A stretch of DNA of 64,000 bases from an uncultured Bacteroides sp. (GTDB lineage: Bacteria; Bacteroidota; Bacteroidia; Bacteroidales; Bacteroidaceae), in the NCBI GenBank assembly GCA_900766005.1, contig CAAFTU010000096.1, positions 72,869 to 136,868 on the forward strand. Direction: 5' to 3'. The translations under genes and the position numbers were made by a program. Shown here piece after piece: positions 17,560 through 27,008 of the stretch. The notes beneath the pieces were generated by a model. The model was not told the origin of the DNA. It did not search any database and saw nothing but the letters and a program-made list of their open reading frames with translations. The stretch's first letter is position 1; each line of letters begins with the position of its first letter.

Positions 17560-18408
17560 ATGAAAAAGATTGCCATTCAAGGAACAAAGGGTTCCTACCA
17601 TGATATAGCCGCTCACCGGTACTTTGAAGGAGAGGAAATCGAACTGATTTGTTGTGCCAGCTTCGAGGAGGTGTTTGCCTCCATCCGGAAAGACAGCCAG
17701 GTTATCGGAATGCTGGCCATTGAGAACACCATTGCCGGAAGCCTGCTGCACAACAATGAACTGCTTCGCTTGAGCGGCACTCAAATTATCGGTGAATACA
17801 AGCTGCGCATCTCTCACAGTTTTGTGTGTCTGCCGGAAGAGGACTGGGAAGACCTGACGGAAGTCAACTCCCACCCTATCGCATTGATGCAATGCCGGGA
17901 ATTTCTCAACCAACATCCCCAACTGAAAGTCGTAGAAGGAGAAGATACGGCACAAAGCGCTGAGATCATAAAGAACAAACAGCTAAAGGGGCATGCAGCC
18001 ATCTGTTCGAAAGCCGCAGCCGAACTTTATGGAATGAAAATTTTACAGGAAGGAATTGAAACAAACAAACATAATTTTACCCGTTTTCTGGTGGTAGCCG
18101 ACCCGTGGAGAGCGGACGAACTGCGCCAAGAAAAGCCCCAGCAAGCCAATAAAGCAAGCATGGTGTTCACGCTTCCGCACACGGAAGGCAGCTTGTCGCA
18201 AGTATTGTCTATCCTGTCTTTCTATCACATCAACCTGACCAAGATTCAGTCATTGCCTATCATCGGACGAGAATGGGAATATCAATTTTATGTGGATGTC
18301 GCTTTCAATGCGTATGTGAGATTCAAGCAAGCCATAGCTGCTATCTCTCCGCTAACCAAAGAACTTAAAATACTAGGTGAATATGCTGAAGGAAAATCAA
18401 ATGTATAA
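17560..18408 (+). CDS. pheA: Prephenate dehydratase
   Basis: Converts prephenate to phenylpyruvate in phenylalanine synthesis. The 282-residue protein is monofunctional: a periplasmic-binding-like dehydratase domain (1-180) with the catalytic Thr-Arg-Phe motif at 174-176 (HNFTRF), then an ACT regulatory domain (about 195-280). There is no chorismate mutase domain; that activity is on the DAHPS fusion two genes down. The ACT motifs that bind Phe in well-studied enzymes (GALV and ESRP) read GSLS and QSLP here, so feedback control may differ. First gene of the operon after the attenuator. Confidence 0.94.
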   Translation: MKKIAIQGTKGSYHDIAAHRYFEGEEIELICCASFEEVFASIRKDSQVIGMLAIENTIAGSLLHNNELLRLSGTQIIGEYKLRISHSFVCLPEEDWEDLTEVNSHPIALMQCREFLNQHPQLKVVEGEDTAQSAEIIKNKQLKGHAAICSKAAAELYGMKILQEGIETNKHNFTRFLVVADPWRADELRQEKPQQANKASMVFTLPHTEGSLSQVLSILSFYHINLTKIQSLPIIGREWEYQFYVDVAFNAYVRFKQAIAAISPLTKELKILGEYAEGKSNV

Positions 18409-19564
18409 TATACAACCGGCCGAACGGCTGACAAGCGTAAGCGAATACTACTTCTCCAAAAAACTGAAGGAAGTAGCTCAGATGAATGCAGAAGGCAAAG
18501 ATGTCATCAGCCTGGGCATCGGAAGTCCCGACATGCCGCCGTCTTCTCAAGCCATCGAAAGTCTGTGCCGGCATGCACAGGATGCCAACGGACACGGATA
18601 CCAGCCATACACGGGCATTGCCGAGCTCCGCAAGGGGTTTGCCAACTGGTATCGGCGCTGGTACGGAGTGGAACTGGATCCGGCCAAAGAAATCCAACCC
18701 TTGATTGGTTCGAAAGAAGGTATCCTGCATGTAACGCTGGCTTTCGTGAATCCGGGCGACCAGGTGCTCGTACCCAATCCGGGCTACCCCACCTATACTT
18801 CGCTCAGCAAGCTGCTGGGAGCAGAAATCGTGAACTACGATTTGAAGGAAGACAACGGCTGGATGCCGGATTTTGACGCATTGGAACAGATGGACTTGAG
18901 CCGCGTGAAGCTGATGTGGACCAACTATCCCAACATGCCGACAGGCGCCAACGCCACTGCCGAACTCTATGAACGTCTGGTGGACTTTGCCCGCCGGAAG
19001 AATATCGTGATTGTGAACGACAATCCCTACAGCTTTATCTTAAACCAGCAACCCCTCAGCATCTTAAGCGTGGAAGGAGCCAAGGAGTGCTGCATCGAAT
19101 TCAACTCGATGAGCAAAAGCCACAACATGCCGGGATGGCGCATCGGAATGCTGGCTACCAACGCCACGTTCATACAATGGATTCTGAAAGTGAAAAGCAA
19201 CATCGACAGCGGCATGTTCCGTGCCATGCAGCTGGCTGCAGCTACTGCACTGGAAGCAGAAGCCGACTGGTATGAAGGCAATAACCGGAATTACCGGAAC
19301 AGACGCCACATTGCCGGAGAAATCATGAAAGCACTGGGATGCACGTACAGCGAAGATCAGGTGGGCATGTTCCTATGGGGAAAAATCCCGGCATCCTGCT
19401 CCAACGTGGAAGAACTGACGGAGAAAGTGCTGCACGAAGCAAGGGTATTCATCACGCCAGGCTTCATTTTCGGAAGCAACGGAGCCCGCTACATCCGCAT
19501 CTCGCTGTGCTGCAAAGATGAAAAGCTGACAGAAGCGTTAGAAAGAATCAAATCAATGGCATGA
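18401..19564 (+). CDS. PLP-dependent aminotransferase (aromatic)
   Basis: Fold-type I class I/II aminotransferase of 387 residues. The PLP lysine is Lys239 in SMSKSHNMPGW; the cofactor-binding NPGYPTY and NDNPYS segments are present. Position between pheA and DAHPS-CM implies transamination of phenylpyruvate and hydroxyphenylpyruvate to Phe and Tyr, or of prephenate; this is inferred from context. The start used overlaps the pheA stop by 8 bases and has a purine-rich GGAAA upstream; in-frame ATGs at 18377 and 18383 would add up to eight residues. Confidence 0.87.
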   Translation: MYNIQPAERLTSVSEYYFSKKLKEVAQMNAEGKDVISLGIGSPDMPPSSQAIESLCRHAQDANGHGYQPYTGIAELRKGFANWYRRWYGVELDPAKEIQPLIGSKEGILHVTLAFVNPGDQVLVPNPGYPTYTSLSKLLGAEIVNYDLKEDNGWMPDFDALEQMDLSRVKLMWTNYPNMPTGANATAELYERLVDFARRKNIVIVNDNPYSFILNQQPLSILSVEGAKECCIEFNSMSKSHNMPGWRIGMLATNATFIQWILKVKSNIDSGMFRAMQLAAATALEAEADWYEGNNRNYRNRRHIAGEIMKALGCTYSEDQVGMFLWGKIPASCSNVEELTEKVLHEARVFITPGFIFGSNGARYIRISLCCKDEKLTEALERIKSMA

Positions 19565-19616
19565 ACCGCTCAGGAGAATGCTTTTTTTAAACAATGAATC
19601 ATAAAAATCAGAAGAT

Positions 19617-20678
19617 ATGGAACTCGAATCAATTTTATTACCAGGCATTGAACCGCAAAGACCGATTGTCATAGCCGGTCCGTGTAGTGCAGAAACTGAA
19701 GAACAGGTGATGAACACAGCCAAACAGCTGGCAACCAAGGGAGTGAAGATATTCCGTGCCGGCATTTGGAAACCGCGCACCAAACCGGGAGGTTTCGAAG
19801 GAGTTGGCGTGGACGGTCTGGCTTGGCTGAAGGAGGTGAAGAAGGAAACAGGCATGTACGTATCTACGGAAGTGGCAACTGCCAAGCATGTTTACGAATC
19901 ACTGAAAGCAGGTATTGATGTTCTTTGGATTGGTGCACGCACCACAGCCAATCCGTTTGCTGTACAGGAAATTGCAGATGCACTGAAAGGAGTGGACATC
20001 CCTGTCCTGATTAAAAATCCGGTGAATCCTGACCTGGAACTGTGGATCGGTGCCTTGGAACGTATCAACAATGCCGGTTTGAAACGGCTCGGAGCAATCC
20101 ACAGAGGGTTCAGCTGCTATGACAAGAAGATTTACCGCAATCTTCCCCAATGGCACATTCCTATCGAACTGCGCCGCCGGGTGCCCAATTTGCCTATCTT
20201 CTGTGACCCCAGCCATATCGGCGGAAAACGCGAACTGATTGCTCCACTCTGCCAGCAGGCTATGGACCTGAGTTTTGACGGTCTGATTGTGGAAACCCAC
20301 TGTAATCCGGATGCAGCCTGGAGTGATGCGGCACAGCAAGTCACCCCCGATGTACTCGACTACATCCTCAGTCTGCTGGTTATCCGTACGGAAACCCAAT
20401 CAACCGAGAGCCTGACTTCCCTACGCAAGCAGATTGACGAATGTGACGACAATATCATCCAGGAACTGGCCAAGCGGATGCGCATCGCACGCGAAATAGG
20501 CACTTACAAGAAAGAACACAATATCACAGTGCTCCAAAGCGGACGTTACAATGAGATTCTGGAAAAACGCGGCATCCAAGGTGGACAATGCGGCATGGAT
20601 GTGGAATTTATGAAAAAAATCTTTGAAGCCATCCACGAAGAGTCTGTACGCCAGCAAATGGAAATCATCAATCATTAA
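19617..20678 (+). CDS. Bifunctional DAHP synthase / chorismate mutase
   Basis: Carries out the first shikimate-pathway step (PEP plus erythrose-4-phosphate) and the chorismate to prephenate branch step in one polypeptide of 353 residues. The N-terminal domain (1-255) is a short type I-beta, KDO8PS-like TIM barrel; metal ligands are expected at Cys23 (GPCSAE), His200 (DPSHIGG), Glu226 (VETH) and Asp237. The C-terminal 90 residues are an AroQ-class chorismate mutase helix bundle (LRKQIDECDDNI onward). This domain order is known in Bacteroidetes, where the mutase domain also confers prephenate feedback inhibition on the synthase; that this holds here is inferred. Confidence 0.93.
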   Translation: MELESILLPGIEPQRPIVIAGPCSAETEEQVMNTAKQLATKGVKIFRAGIWKPRTKPGGFEGVGVDGLAWLKEVKKETGMYVSTEVATAKHVYESLKAGIDVLWIGARTTANPFAVQEIADALKGVDIPVLIKNPVNPDLELWIGALERINNAGLKRLGAIHRGFSCYDKKIYRNLPQWHIPIELRRRVPNLPIFCDPSHIGGKRELIAPLCQQAMDLSFDGLIVETHCNPDAAWSDAAQQVTPDVLDYILSLLVIRTETQSTESLTSLRKQIDECDDNIIQELAKRMRIAREIGTYKKEHNITVLQSGRYNEILEKRGIQGGQCGMDVEFMKKIFEAIHEESVRQQMEIINH

Positions 20679-20704
20679 CCATTCATCCTTAACCAACTGT
20701 AAAA

Positions 20705-21478
20705 GTGAGAATATTAATTTTAGGAGCCGGTAAAATGGGCTCCTTCTTTACAGATATACTGAGTTTCCAGCATGAAACGGCTGTGTATGACACCAACCCG
20801 CACCAACTGCGTTTTGTCTACAACACCTACCGTTTCACAACCCTGGAGGAAATCAAGGATTTCGAACCGGAACTGGTCATTAATGCCGTGACGGTGAAAT
20901 ATACCCTGGATGCCTTCCGGAAGGTGCTGCCGGTGCTTCCCAAAGACTGTATCATCAGTGATATCGCTTCGGTGAAAAACGGACTGAAGAAGTTTTATGA
21001 AGAAAGCGGATTCCGGTATGTTTCCACTCATCCCATGTTTGGCCCTACTTTTGCCAGCCTCAACAATCTGAGCAATGAAAATGCCATCATCATCAGTGAG
21101 AGCGACCACTTAGGCAAGATTTTCTTCAAGGATCTCTATCAGACATTGAAACTGAATATCTTTGAATATACATTTGAAGAGCATGACGAAACAATGGCTT
21201 ACTCCTTATCCATCCCCTTCGTCTCTACATTTGTATTTTCGGCCGTCATGAAACACCAGGATGCACCGGGTACCACCTTCAAGAAGCACATGGCCATTGC
21301 CCAAGGACTGCTGAGCGAGGATGATTATCTGCTGCAAGAAATCCTGTTCAATCCCCGCACTCCCAACCAAGTGGCCAACATACGTACGGAGTTGAAAAAC
21401 CTGCTTGAAATTATCGAGCACAAAGATTCGGAAGGCATGAAGAAATACCTGACACGAATCAGAGAAAAAATCAAATAA
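20705..21478 (+). CDS. tyrA: Prephenate dehydrogenase
   Basis: Oxidative decarboxylation of prephenate to 4-hydroxyphenylpyruvate for tyrosine. The 257-residue protein has an N-terminal Rossmann motif LGAGKMG (residues 6-12), the DIASVK segment and the STHPMFGP motif bearing the likely catalytic histidine. It lacks an ACT or mutase domain, so feedback control by Tyr, if any, is not obvious. The start is GTG, 26 bases after the DAHPS-CM stop. Last gene of the operon, followed by a strong terminator. Confidence 0.92.
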   Translation: MRILILGAGKMGSFFTDILSFQHETAVYDTNPHQLRFVYNTYRFTTLEEIKDFEPELVINAVTVKYTLDAFRKVLPVLPKDCIISDIASVKNGLKKFYEESGFRYVSTHPMFGPTFASLNNLSNENAIIISESDHLGKIFFKDLYQTLKLNIFEYTFEEHDETMAYSLSIPFVSTFVFSAVMKHQDAPGTTFKKHMAIAQGLLSEDDYLLQEILFNPRTPNQVANIRTELKNLLEIIEHKDSEGMKKYLTRIREKIK

Positions 21479-21505
21479 TCTCCCTAGCTGATGCAATTTT
21501 TAATT

Positions 21506-21533
21506 AACCCCTGCCAATCTATTGGCAGGGGTT
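21506..21533 (+). terminator. Terminator of the aromatic operon
   Basis: AACCCCTGCCAAT and ATTGGCAGGGGTT form a near-perfect 28-base inverted repeat (tight loop). No strong T run follows, only TTGATATTATC, so it may also act as a 3' end stabiliser. Its right arm carries the TTG used as dnaG -33 element. Confidence 0.72.
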
Positions 21534-21552
21534 GATATTATCACTACCTTTG
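21522..21552 (+). promoter_or_regulatory. Promoter of dnaG
   Basis: TTG (21522-21524), 20 bases, then TACCTTTG (21545-21552), a full -7 match, 34 bases before the dnaG start. Confidence 0.6.
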
Positions 21553-21586
21553 CACGGGAAATCATGTTTTCAACTGAAGTACAAAA

Positions 21587-23671
21587 ATGATAGATCAAGG
21601 AACCATCGACCGGATTATGGATGCGGCACAGATTGTAGATGTCGTTTCCGATTTTGTCACACTCCGCAAACGGGGGGTGAATTTCGTTGGTCTATGTCCG
21701 TTTCATGACGACAAAACCCCTTCATTTTACGTATCTCCGGCCAAAGGACTCTGCAAATGCTTTGCCTGTGGAAAAGGCGGTAACGTGGTACACTTCATCA
21801 TGGAACATGAACAGATGTCTTATCCGGAAGCACTGAAATTTCTGGCTAAGAAATACCACATTGAAATCAAAGAACGGGAGCTGAGTGAAGAAGAGAAGTC
21901 CGCACAAAGTGAACGGGAAAGCTTGTTCATCGTCAATCAGTTTGCACGCGACTATTTCCAGTACATACTGAAGAACCATGTAGATGGCAGAAGCATCGGT
22001 ATGGCTTATTTCCGAAACAGAGGATTCCGGGACGACATCATCGAGAAATTCCAGTTGGGCTACTGCACCGACAGCCACGATGCGTTTGCCCAAGAAGCCG
22101 TTCAAAAAGGATACAAGAAGGAGTTTCTAATCAAAACAGGTCTCTGCTATGAGACAGACGACCATCGTCTGCGCGACCGTTTCTGGGGACGCGTGATTTT
22201 TCCGGTCCATACGCTCTCGGGAAAAGTAGTAGCCTTTGGCGGACGTGTGCTGGCCAGTGCGACCAAAGGAGTAAAGGTGAAATATGTCAATTCACCCGAA
22301 TCGGAAATCTACCACAAAAGCAACGAGCTTTACGGCATCTATTTTGCCAAACATGCCATCGTGAAACACGACCGCTGTTTTCTTGTGGAAGGATATACCG
22401 ATGTCATCTCCATGCATCAGTCGGGTATTGAAAACGTCGTAGCCTCCTCCGGTACCGCCCTTACTTCCGGACAAATCAGAATGATTCACCGGTTTACCAA
22501 CAACATGACAGTGCTCTACGACGGAGACGAAGCCGGTATCAAAGCATCTATCCGAGGCATCGACATGCTGCTGGAAGAAGGAATGAACATCAAAGTCTGC
22601 CTTCTCCCCGACGGGGATGACCCCGACTCGTTTGCCCGCAAGCACAACTCTACTGAGTTTCAGGCATTCATAGCGGAGCATGAAACAGACTTTATTCAAT
22701 TCAAAGCTCACTTACTGCTGAAAGAGGCGGGAAAAGACCCTATCAAACGGGCCGAACTGATTGGGAGCCTGGTGCAAAGCATTTCGGTGATACCGGAAGC
22801 TATCGTGCGGGATGTGTACATCAAAGAATGTGCACAGCTGCTGCATGTCGAAGACAAACTGCTGGTATCGGAAGTAGCCAAAAGAAGAGAAAAACAAGCT
22901 GAAAAGAAAGCCGAACAGGCTGAACGCAACCGCAGACTGACGGAAAGAACCCATACGGCAGCACAACCGAACGGTCAGTCAACGGAACAACCGAATACGG
23001 GGACCGACAACCCTGTTTTACCGGAAGGTATGCCCGAAGGAGAAACTCCGCTTCCTTCTCCTGCACCTGCCGACACATACAATTCGTTCATTCCGCAAGA
23101 AGGAAAAGAAGGACAAGAGTTCTACAAACTGGAACAGCTCATCTTACAGGCAGTGGTACGCTACGGAGAGAAAGTAATGTGTATGGTGAATGATGCGCAA
23201 GGGAATGAAGTACCGATGACGGTAATTGAATACATCATGAACGATTTGCAGACAGACGGTTTGGCCTTTCACAATCCGCTGCACCGGCAAATACTGGCTG
23301 AAGCAGCAGCTCACATGAATGACGAAGGGTTTGTAGCCGAACGCTACTTCCTGAATCATCCCAATCCGGATATCAGCAAATTGAGCGTGAATTTAATCAA
23401 CGTCCGCTATCAGTTGAGCAAATACCACTCCAAGCTACAGAAAATCGTTACGGATGAAGAAAGACTGTATGAACTGGTGCCCCTGCTCATGATCAATTTC
23501 AAGTATGCCATTGTCACGGAAGAACTGAAACACATGCTGACTGCTCTGCAAGACCCGGCTCTGGCCCAAGACAACGAGAAATGCAATGCACTGATGAAGC
23601 GGTATACAGACTTAAGAGACGTACAGAACCTCATGGCGAAACGGCTGGGAGACCGCGTTGTATTGCGATAA
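21587..23671 (+). CDS. dnaG: DNA primase
   Basis: Synthesises RNA primers at the replication fork. The 694-residue protein has the N-terminal CHC2 zinc finger (Cys37, His40, Cys58, Cys61), the RNA polymerase core with a Toprim domain (LVEGYTD at about 265 and YDGDEAG at about 306-312), a charged Glu/Gln/Pro-rich linker (about 440-510) and a C-terminal helicase-binding region. Length fits Bacteroidetes primases. It has its own promoter and faces folE tail to tail; the 33-base gap shows no clear terminator. Confidence 0.95.
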   Translation: MIDQGTIDRIMDAAQIVDVVSDFVTLRKRGVNFVGLCPFHDDKTPSFYVSPAKGLCKCFACGKGGNVVHFIMEHEQMSYPEALKFLAKKYHIEIKERELSEEEKSAQSERESLFIVNQFARDYFQYILKNHVDGRSIGMAYFRNRGFRDDIIEKFQLGYCTDSHDAFAQEAVQKGYKKEFLIKTGLCYETDDHRLRDRFWGRVIFPVHTLSGKVVAFGGRVLASATKGVKVKYVNSPESEIYHKSNELYGIYFAKHAIVKHDRCFLVEGYTDVISMHQSGIENVVASSGTALTSGQIRMIHRFTNNMTVLYDGDEAGIKASIRGIDMLLEEGMNIKVCLLPDGDDPDSFARKHNSTEFQAFIAEHETDFIQFKAHLLLKEAGKDPIKRAELIGSLVQSISVIPEAIVRDVYIKECAQLLHVEDKLLVSEVAKRREKQAEKKAEQAERNRRLTERTHTAAQPNGQSTEQPNTGTDNPVLPEGMPEGETPLPSPAPADTYNSFIPQEGKEGQEFYKLEQLILQAVVRYGEKVMCMVNDAQGNEVPMTVIEYIMNDLQTDGLAFHNPLHRQILAEAAAHMNDEGFVAERYFLNHPNPDISKLSVNLINVRYQLSKYHSKLQKIVTDEERLYELVPLLMINFKYAIVTEELKHMLTALQDPALAQDNEKCNALMKRYTDLRDVQNLMAKRLGDRVVLR

Positions 23672-23704
23672 CCCTACCGATACCCATTTATTTTCACACA
23701 GAAA

Positions 23705-24295
23705 TTAAAAGTTTCCGTGCTGAATCAGATTCATAAATTCTTCACGCGTCTTGGCCTGATTAAATGCCCCTGTAAAGTCGGAAGTCGTTGTGATGGAATT
23801 CTGCTTTTCCACTCCACGCATCTGCATACACATATGCTTAGCCTCCACAACCACCATGACGCCAAGCGGATTCAATGTTTCCTGAATACAGTCTTTGATT
23901 TGCAGCGTCATGCGCTCCTGCACCTGCAGACGATGAGAGAAAATATCCACTACACGGGCTATTTTACTCAGCCCTGTAATGTAACCGTTAGGGATATAAG
24001 CCACATGCGCTTTGCCATAAAAAGGAAGCATGTGATGCTCACAGAGAGAGAAGAAATCGATATCCTTCACAATCACCATCTGACTATATTCTTCCTGGAA
24101 TTTAGCAGAACGGAGCACTTCATGAGGGTCCATATGATAACCTTTCGTCAAAGCCAGCATGGCTTTGGCTACACGTTCGGGCGTTTTGATCAATCCTTCC
24201 CGTTCTACATCTTCACCCAATAAGTTGATAATACTATGATAATGGCTTTTCAGTTCCTCCAGATGGGGAGAAAAAATTTCTTCTTTTCCTAACAT
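23705..24295 (-). CDS. folE: GTP cyclohydrolase I
   Basis: First enzyme of tetrahydrofolate synthesis, converting GTP to 7,8-dihydroneopterin triphosphate. The 196-residue protein has zinc ligands Cys85 and His88 (SLCEHHMLPFYGK) and Cys156 (HMCMQMRG). Length and motifs are typical of the FolE1 class. It is the last gene of the DUF1599-DoxX-tpiA-SPOR-folE run, 7 bases after the SPOR gene. Confidence 0.96.
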   Translation of the reverse strand: MLGKEEIFSPHLEELKSHYHSIINLLGEDVEREGLIKTPERVAKAMLALTKGYHMDPHEVLRSAKFQEEYSQMVIVKDIDFFSLCEHHMLPFYGKAHVAYIPNGYITGLSKIARVVDIFSHRLQVQERMTLQIKDCIQETLNPLGVMVVVEAKHMCMQMRGVEKQNSITTTSDFTGAFNQAKTREEFMNLIQHGNF

Positions 24296-24302
24296 AATCA
24301 GT

Positions 24303-24749
24303 TTATAAATGAATATTGATTTGGTCTCTTACAATAGAAACTTCTTTAAATACCCCCGTTGCTTTCAACCGACGCATCGTTGCATCCGCTTCTTCGATAC
24401 TGCGGAAATCGCCCACACGACAAAGCCAGCGAGGGGGAGTAAATGTAGTATAGATCGGCAGTTCAGGAAAAAACTCCTTCACCCGCGTGCCTACCTCATA
24501 GGCATCGTTCTTAGCCTGCCGCGTATTATTCCCGGCATAAGCCTGAATCCGGTATCCGGCAATCTTTATTACTTTCTGTTCATCCGTTGCAGAACGTTCC
24601 TTTCCAATCAAAGCACCGATACGAGGGTCTTGATGAACAGTCACTTTTCCCTGTCCCGGCACCCTGCGTTCCAAGCTATTCACAATGTTCTGAGCCTGCG
24701 CAGCACCAGACATACTCAAGAATAAAGAAAGTAAGACTAAAGTTCTCAT
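24303..24749 (-). CDS. SPOR-domain exported protein
   Basis: Exported protein of 148 residues: signal peptide 1-19 followed by a linker and a C-terminal SPOR domain (about 66-147, with IAGYRIQAYAG and the WLCRVGDF strand). SPOR domains bind glycan strands lacking stem peptides and often mark the division septum; here the target is inferred only. An in-frame ATG three codons upstream (24758) is possible. It lies between tpiA and folE. Confidence 0.8.
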   Translation of the reverse strand: MRTLVLLSLFLSMSGAAQAQNIVNSLERRVPGQGKVTVHQDPRIGALIGKERSATDEQKVIKIAGYRIQAYAGNNTRQAKNDAYEVGTRVKEFFPELPIYTTFTPPRWLCRVGDFRSIEEADATMRRLKATGVFKEVSIVRDQINIHL

Positions 24750-24819
24750 TTTACACAAAAATAAAGAGATACGGTGAAAACGACCCCAAGCCGTTCCACC
24801 GCATCTGAATACAATCTAA

Positions 24820-25578
24820 TTATGCGTTAAAAGCATCGATAATACCCTTGAAATCAGCAACCTTCAAAGCAGCGCCACCAATCAAGCCACCATCAACGTC
24901 GGGATTAGCAAACAATTCCTTTGCATTAGAAGGCTTGCAGCTACCGCCGTAAAGGATAGAAGTGTTTTCTGCGATTTCCTTGCCGTATTTTTCAGCAACA
25001 GCTGAACGGATGAAAGCGTGGATTTCCTGTGCCTGTTCGGGAGTAGCTGTTTTACCAGTACCGATAGCCCAAACCGGTTCGTAAGCCAAGATTACCTTAG
25101 CAAAGTCTTCGGCAGACAAAGAGAATACAGATGCCAACTGAGCAGCAACTACTTCATTTTGCTTGTTAGCTTCGCGTTCTTCCAATACTTCGCCGATGCA
25201 GAAAATAGGAGTCAGACCGTTAGCCAAAGCCAATTTAACTTTTTCTTCGAGGATAGCTACTGTTTCACCGTAGTAAGCACGACGTTCAGAGTGACCCAGG
25301 ATAACATATTTAGCACCTGTAGAAGCCACCATTTCAGCAGAAACTTCACCTGTATAAGCACCAGATACTTTATCTGCACAGTTTTCTGCACCTACACCAA
25401 TCTTAGCAGCGTCAACCAACGGAGTAACAGATGCCAAGTGGATAAACGGAGTACAGATGATTACATCACAGTTAGGCTTTTCGTTAGCCAATGCTTCGTT
25501 CAATTCTTTAGCCAAAGCAATACCCTCTTGAAGGGTTTTGTTCATTTTCCAGTTTCCTGCAACAATGTTTTTTCTCAT
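24820..25578 (-). CDS. tpiA: Triosephosphate isomerase
   Basis: Glycolytic interconversion of dihydroxyacetone phosphate and glyceraldehyde-3-phosphate. The 252-residue TIM barrel has the catalytic Lys11 (GNWKMN), His96 (LGHSERR) and Glu167 (AYEPVWAIGTG). The codon choice is strongly biased (few synonymous codons, as in mdh and tsf below), fitting high expression. It lies 62 bases after the DoxX gene. Confidence 0.97.
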   Translation of the reverse strand: MRKNIVAGNWKMNKTLQEGIALAKELNEALANEKPNCDVIICTPFIHLASVTPLVDAAKIGVGAENCADKVSGAYTGEVSAEMVASTGAKYVILGHSERRAYYGETVAILEEKVKLALANGLTPIFCIGEVLEEREANKQNEVVAAQLASVFSLSAEDFAKVILAYEPVWAIGTGKTATPEQAQEIHAFIRSAVAEKYGKEIAENTSILYGGSCKPSNAKELFANPDVDGGLIGGAALKVADFKGIIDAFNA

Positions 25579-25640
25579 TTTGTTTAATTATTAAAAGGGT
25601 TAATAAATCTCTATATCTATTCTTGCAGACAAGATTGCTG

Positions 25641-27008
25641 TCATGATTCCATCTTATCAGCAAGGTTCTTTTCAGTTGATTGCGGTGCAACACCGCCATT
25701 CTCCTCCTTATTCAGAGCCAGTGTTTTTTTCCGGTCCCTGCGCCGCACAATCAGAATATCAATCCCCATCACCAGCAATAAAGGAACAACAAACCACAAC
25801 ACCACATATCCAATGGTGTGCCAGTCGCTCTCCACCCTTTGCTGCCCCAGCGGAATATTCTCCAATCTGTCCGTCAGCACATATTCATCCGGCAAATCTT
25901 CGTCACTCCATTTATTCAGTACAGTGCCGTCCTTTATCAGCATCAATCCCGGATTAGAGCGTATCATCGTCTTCAATGTGATATCATCCATCTGGCAGAA
26001 AGGATATTCAGCCCCCGTTTTGTCCATCCACAGTTCAATCTGCTCTTCCGAAGAAAAAGTCAGGCAATAAAAGCGGTATCCATGCTCCACGGAGTAATCA
26101 TAAATCTCATTTATCAAATCAATATTGCTGTCGTCTGCCTCCTCCATGCGATGAGCAACAAGCAGAAAAGTATAGCCTTTGTCCGTCAGCACCTGTTCCG
26201 TAATGTCCTCACCCGACTCCAAGTCGGTCATAGAGAAATCATGAATCACCGGTTCGTACCCCTTTTCCTTCAGCACCGTGCGCGTATCAACAAACGTCCA
26301 TGTACTGTCGGGATAATGTTCAAGAGTAAATTCCTTCTTTTCTCCGTTCTTCTCCAGGATAAAGACCGTTTCGAACACACTTGGCTTTGCCCCTTCCGGA
26401 ATACGCATTCCCTCAAGGATATTCTGCCCCACCTTATACGGACGGAAATCCAGAACAGGCAAATGCGCCAGACAATAGAAAGAAAGAGCAAATACAAAAA
26501 ACAGCGTATAGAGCGAAACCAGCCATTCCATCTTCACACTGATAAAACGCACCATCAGTTTGCGATAGCGGAACACTCCGATAGCAGTCAGCAACAGCAC
26601 CACATTTTTAGCAAAAGTCTGCCAGTTGGTCAACACCCAGGCATCTCCAAAACAGCCGCAATCGGACACCGGATTAAACCGCGCAAGATAAAGAGTGAGC
26701 GGAGTCATCCCTATCATCAGCAAAAGAGCCCAAAACGAAGCAAGTGTTCTCCGGATACCAAAGAAAAGCGAAATACCGATGAAGAACTCGATGGCAGACA
26801 AAACAATTCCGACCAGCAAGGGAAAGAAAGAAGGCACCCAGGAAGCCATACCGAAAGCTACCAGATAATCCTGTATCTTATACTGGAACCCCAGCGGGTC
26901 AACAGCCTTGACAAACCCGGAAAAAATAAATGCAGCCGACAAAAGAAAGCGTCCGGCATTCAATATTATTTTCTGAACGATATGTATGTGATTATCCTTC
27001 AAATTCAA
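25641..27008 (-). CDS. DoxX-family membrane protein with thioredoxin-like C-terminal region
   Basis: Inner membrane protein of 455 residues. The first 150 residues hold four hydrophobic segments of the DoxX family, including a Cys-rich loop (SDCGCFGD at about 116-123) like that of MauE/DoxX proteins. A fifth hydrophobic segment lies near 160-185, then a soluble domain of about 200 residues without CxxC that has the strand pattern of a thioredoxin fold, a last transmembrane helix (about 400-422) and a charged tail. The function is unknown; DoxX relatives are tied to redox or thiol homeostasis. It overlaps DUF1599 by 17 bases. Confidence 0.75.
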   Translation of the reverse strand: MNLKDNHIHIVQKIILNAGRFLLSAAFIFSGFVKAVDPLGFQYKIQDYLVAFGMASWVPSFFPLLVGIVLSAIEFFIGISLFFGIRRTLASFWALLLMIGMTPLTLYLARFNPVSDCGCFGDAWVLTNWQTFAKNVVLLLTAIGVFRYRKLMVRFISVKMEWLVSLYTLFFVFALSFYCLAHLPVLDFRPYKVGQNILEGMRIPEGAKPSVFETVFILEKNGEKKEFTLEHYPDSTWTFVDTRTVLKEKGYEPVIHDFSMTDLESGEDITEQVLTDKGYTFLLVAHRMEEADDSNIDLINEIYDYSVEHGYRFYCLTFSSEEQIELWMDKTGAEYPFCQMDDITLKTMIRSNPGLMLIKDGTVLNKWSDEDLPDEYVLTDRLENIPLGQQRVESDWHTIGYVVLWFVVPLLLVMGIDILIVRRRDRKKTLALNKEENGGVAPQSTEKNLADKMES

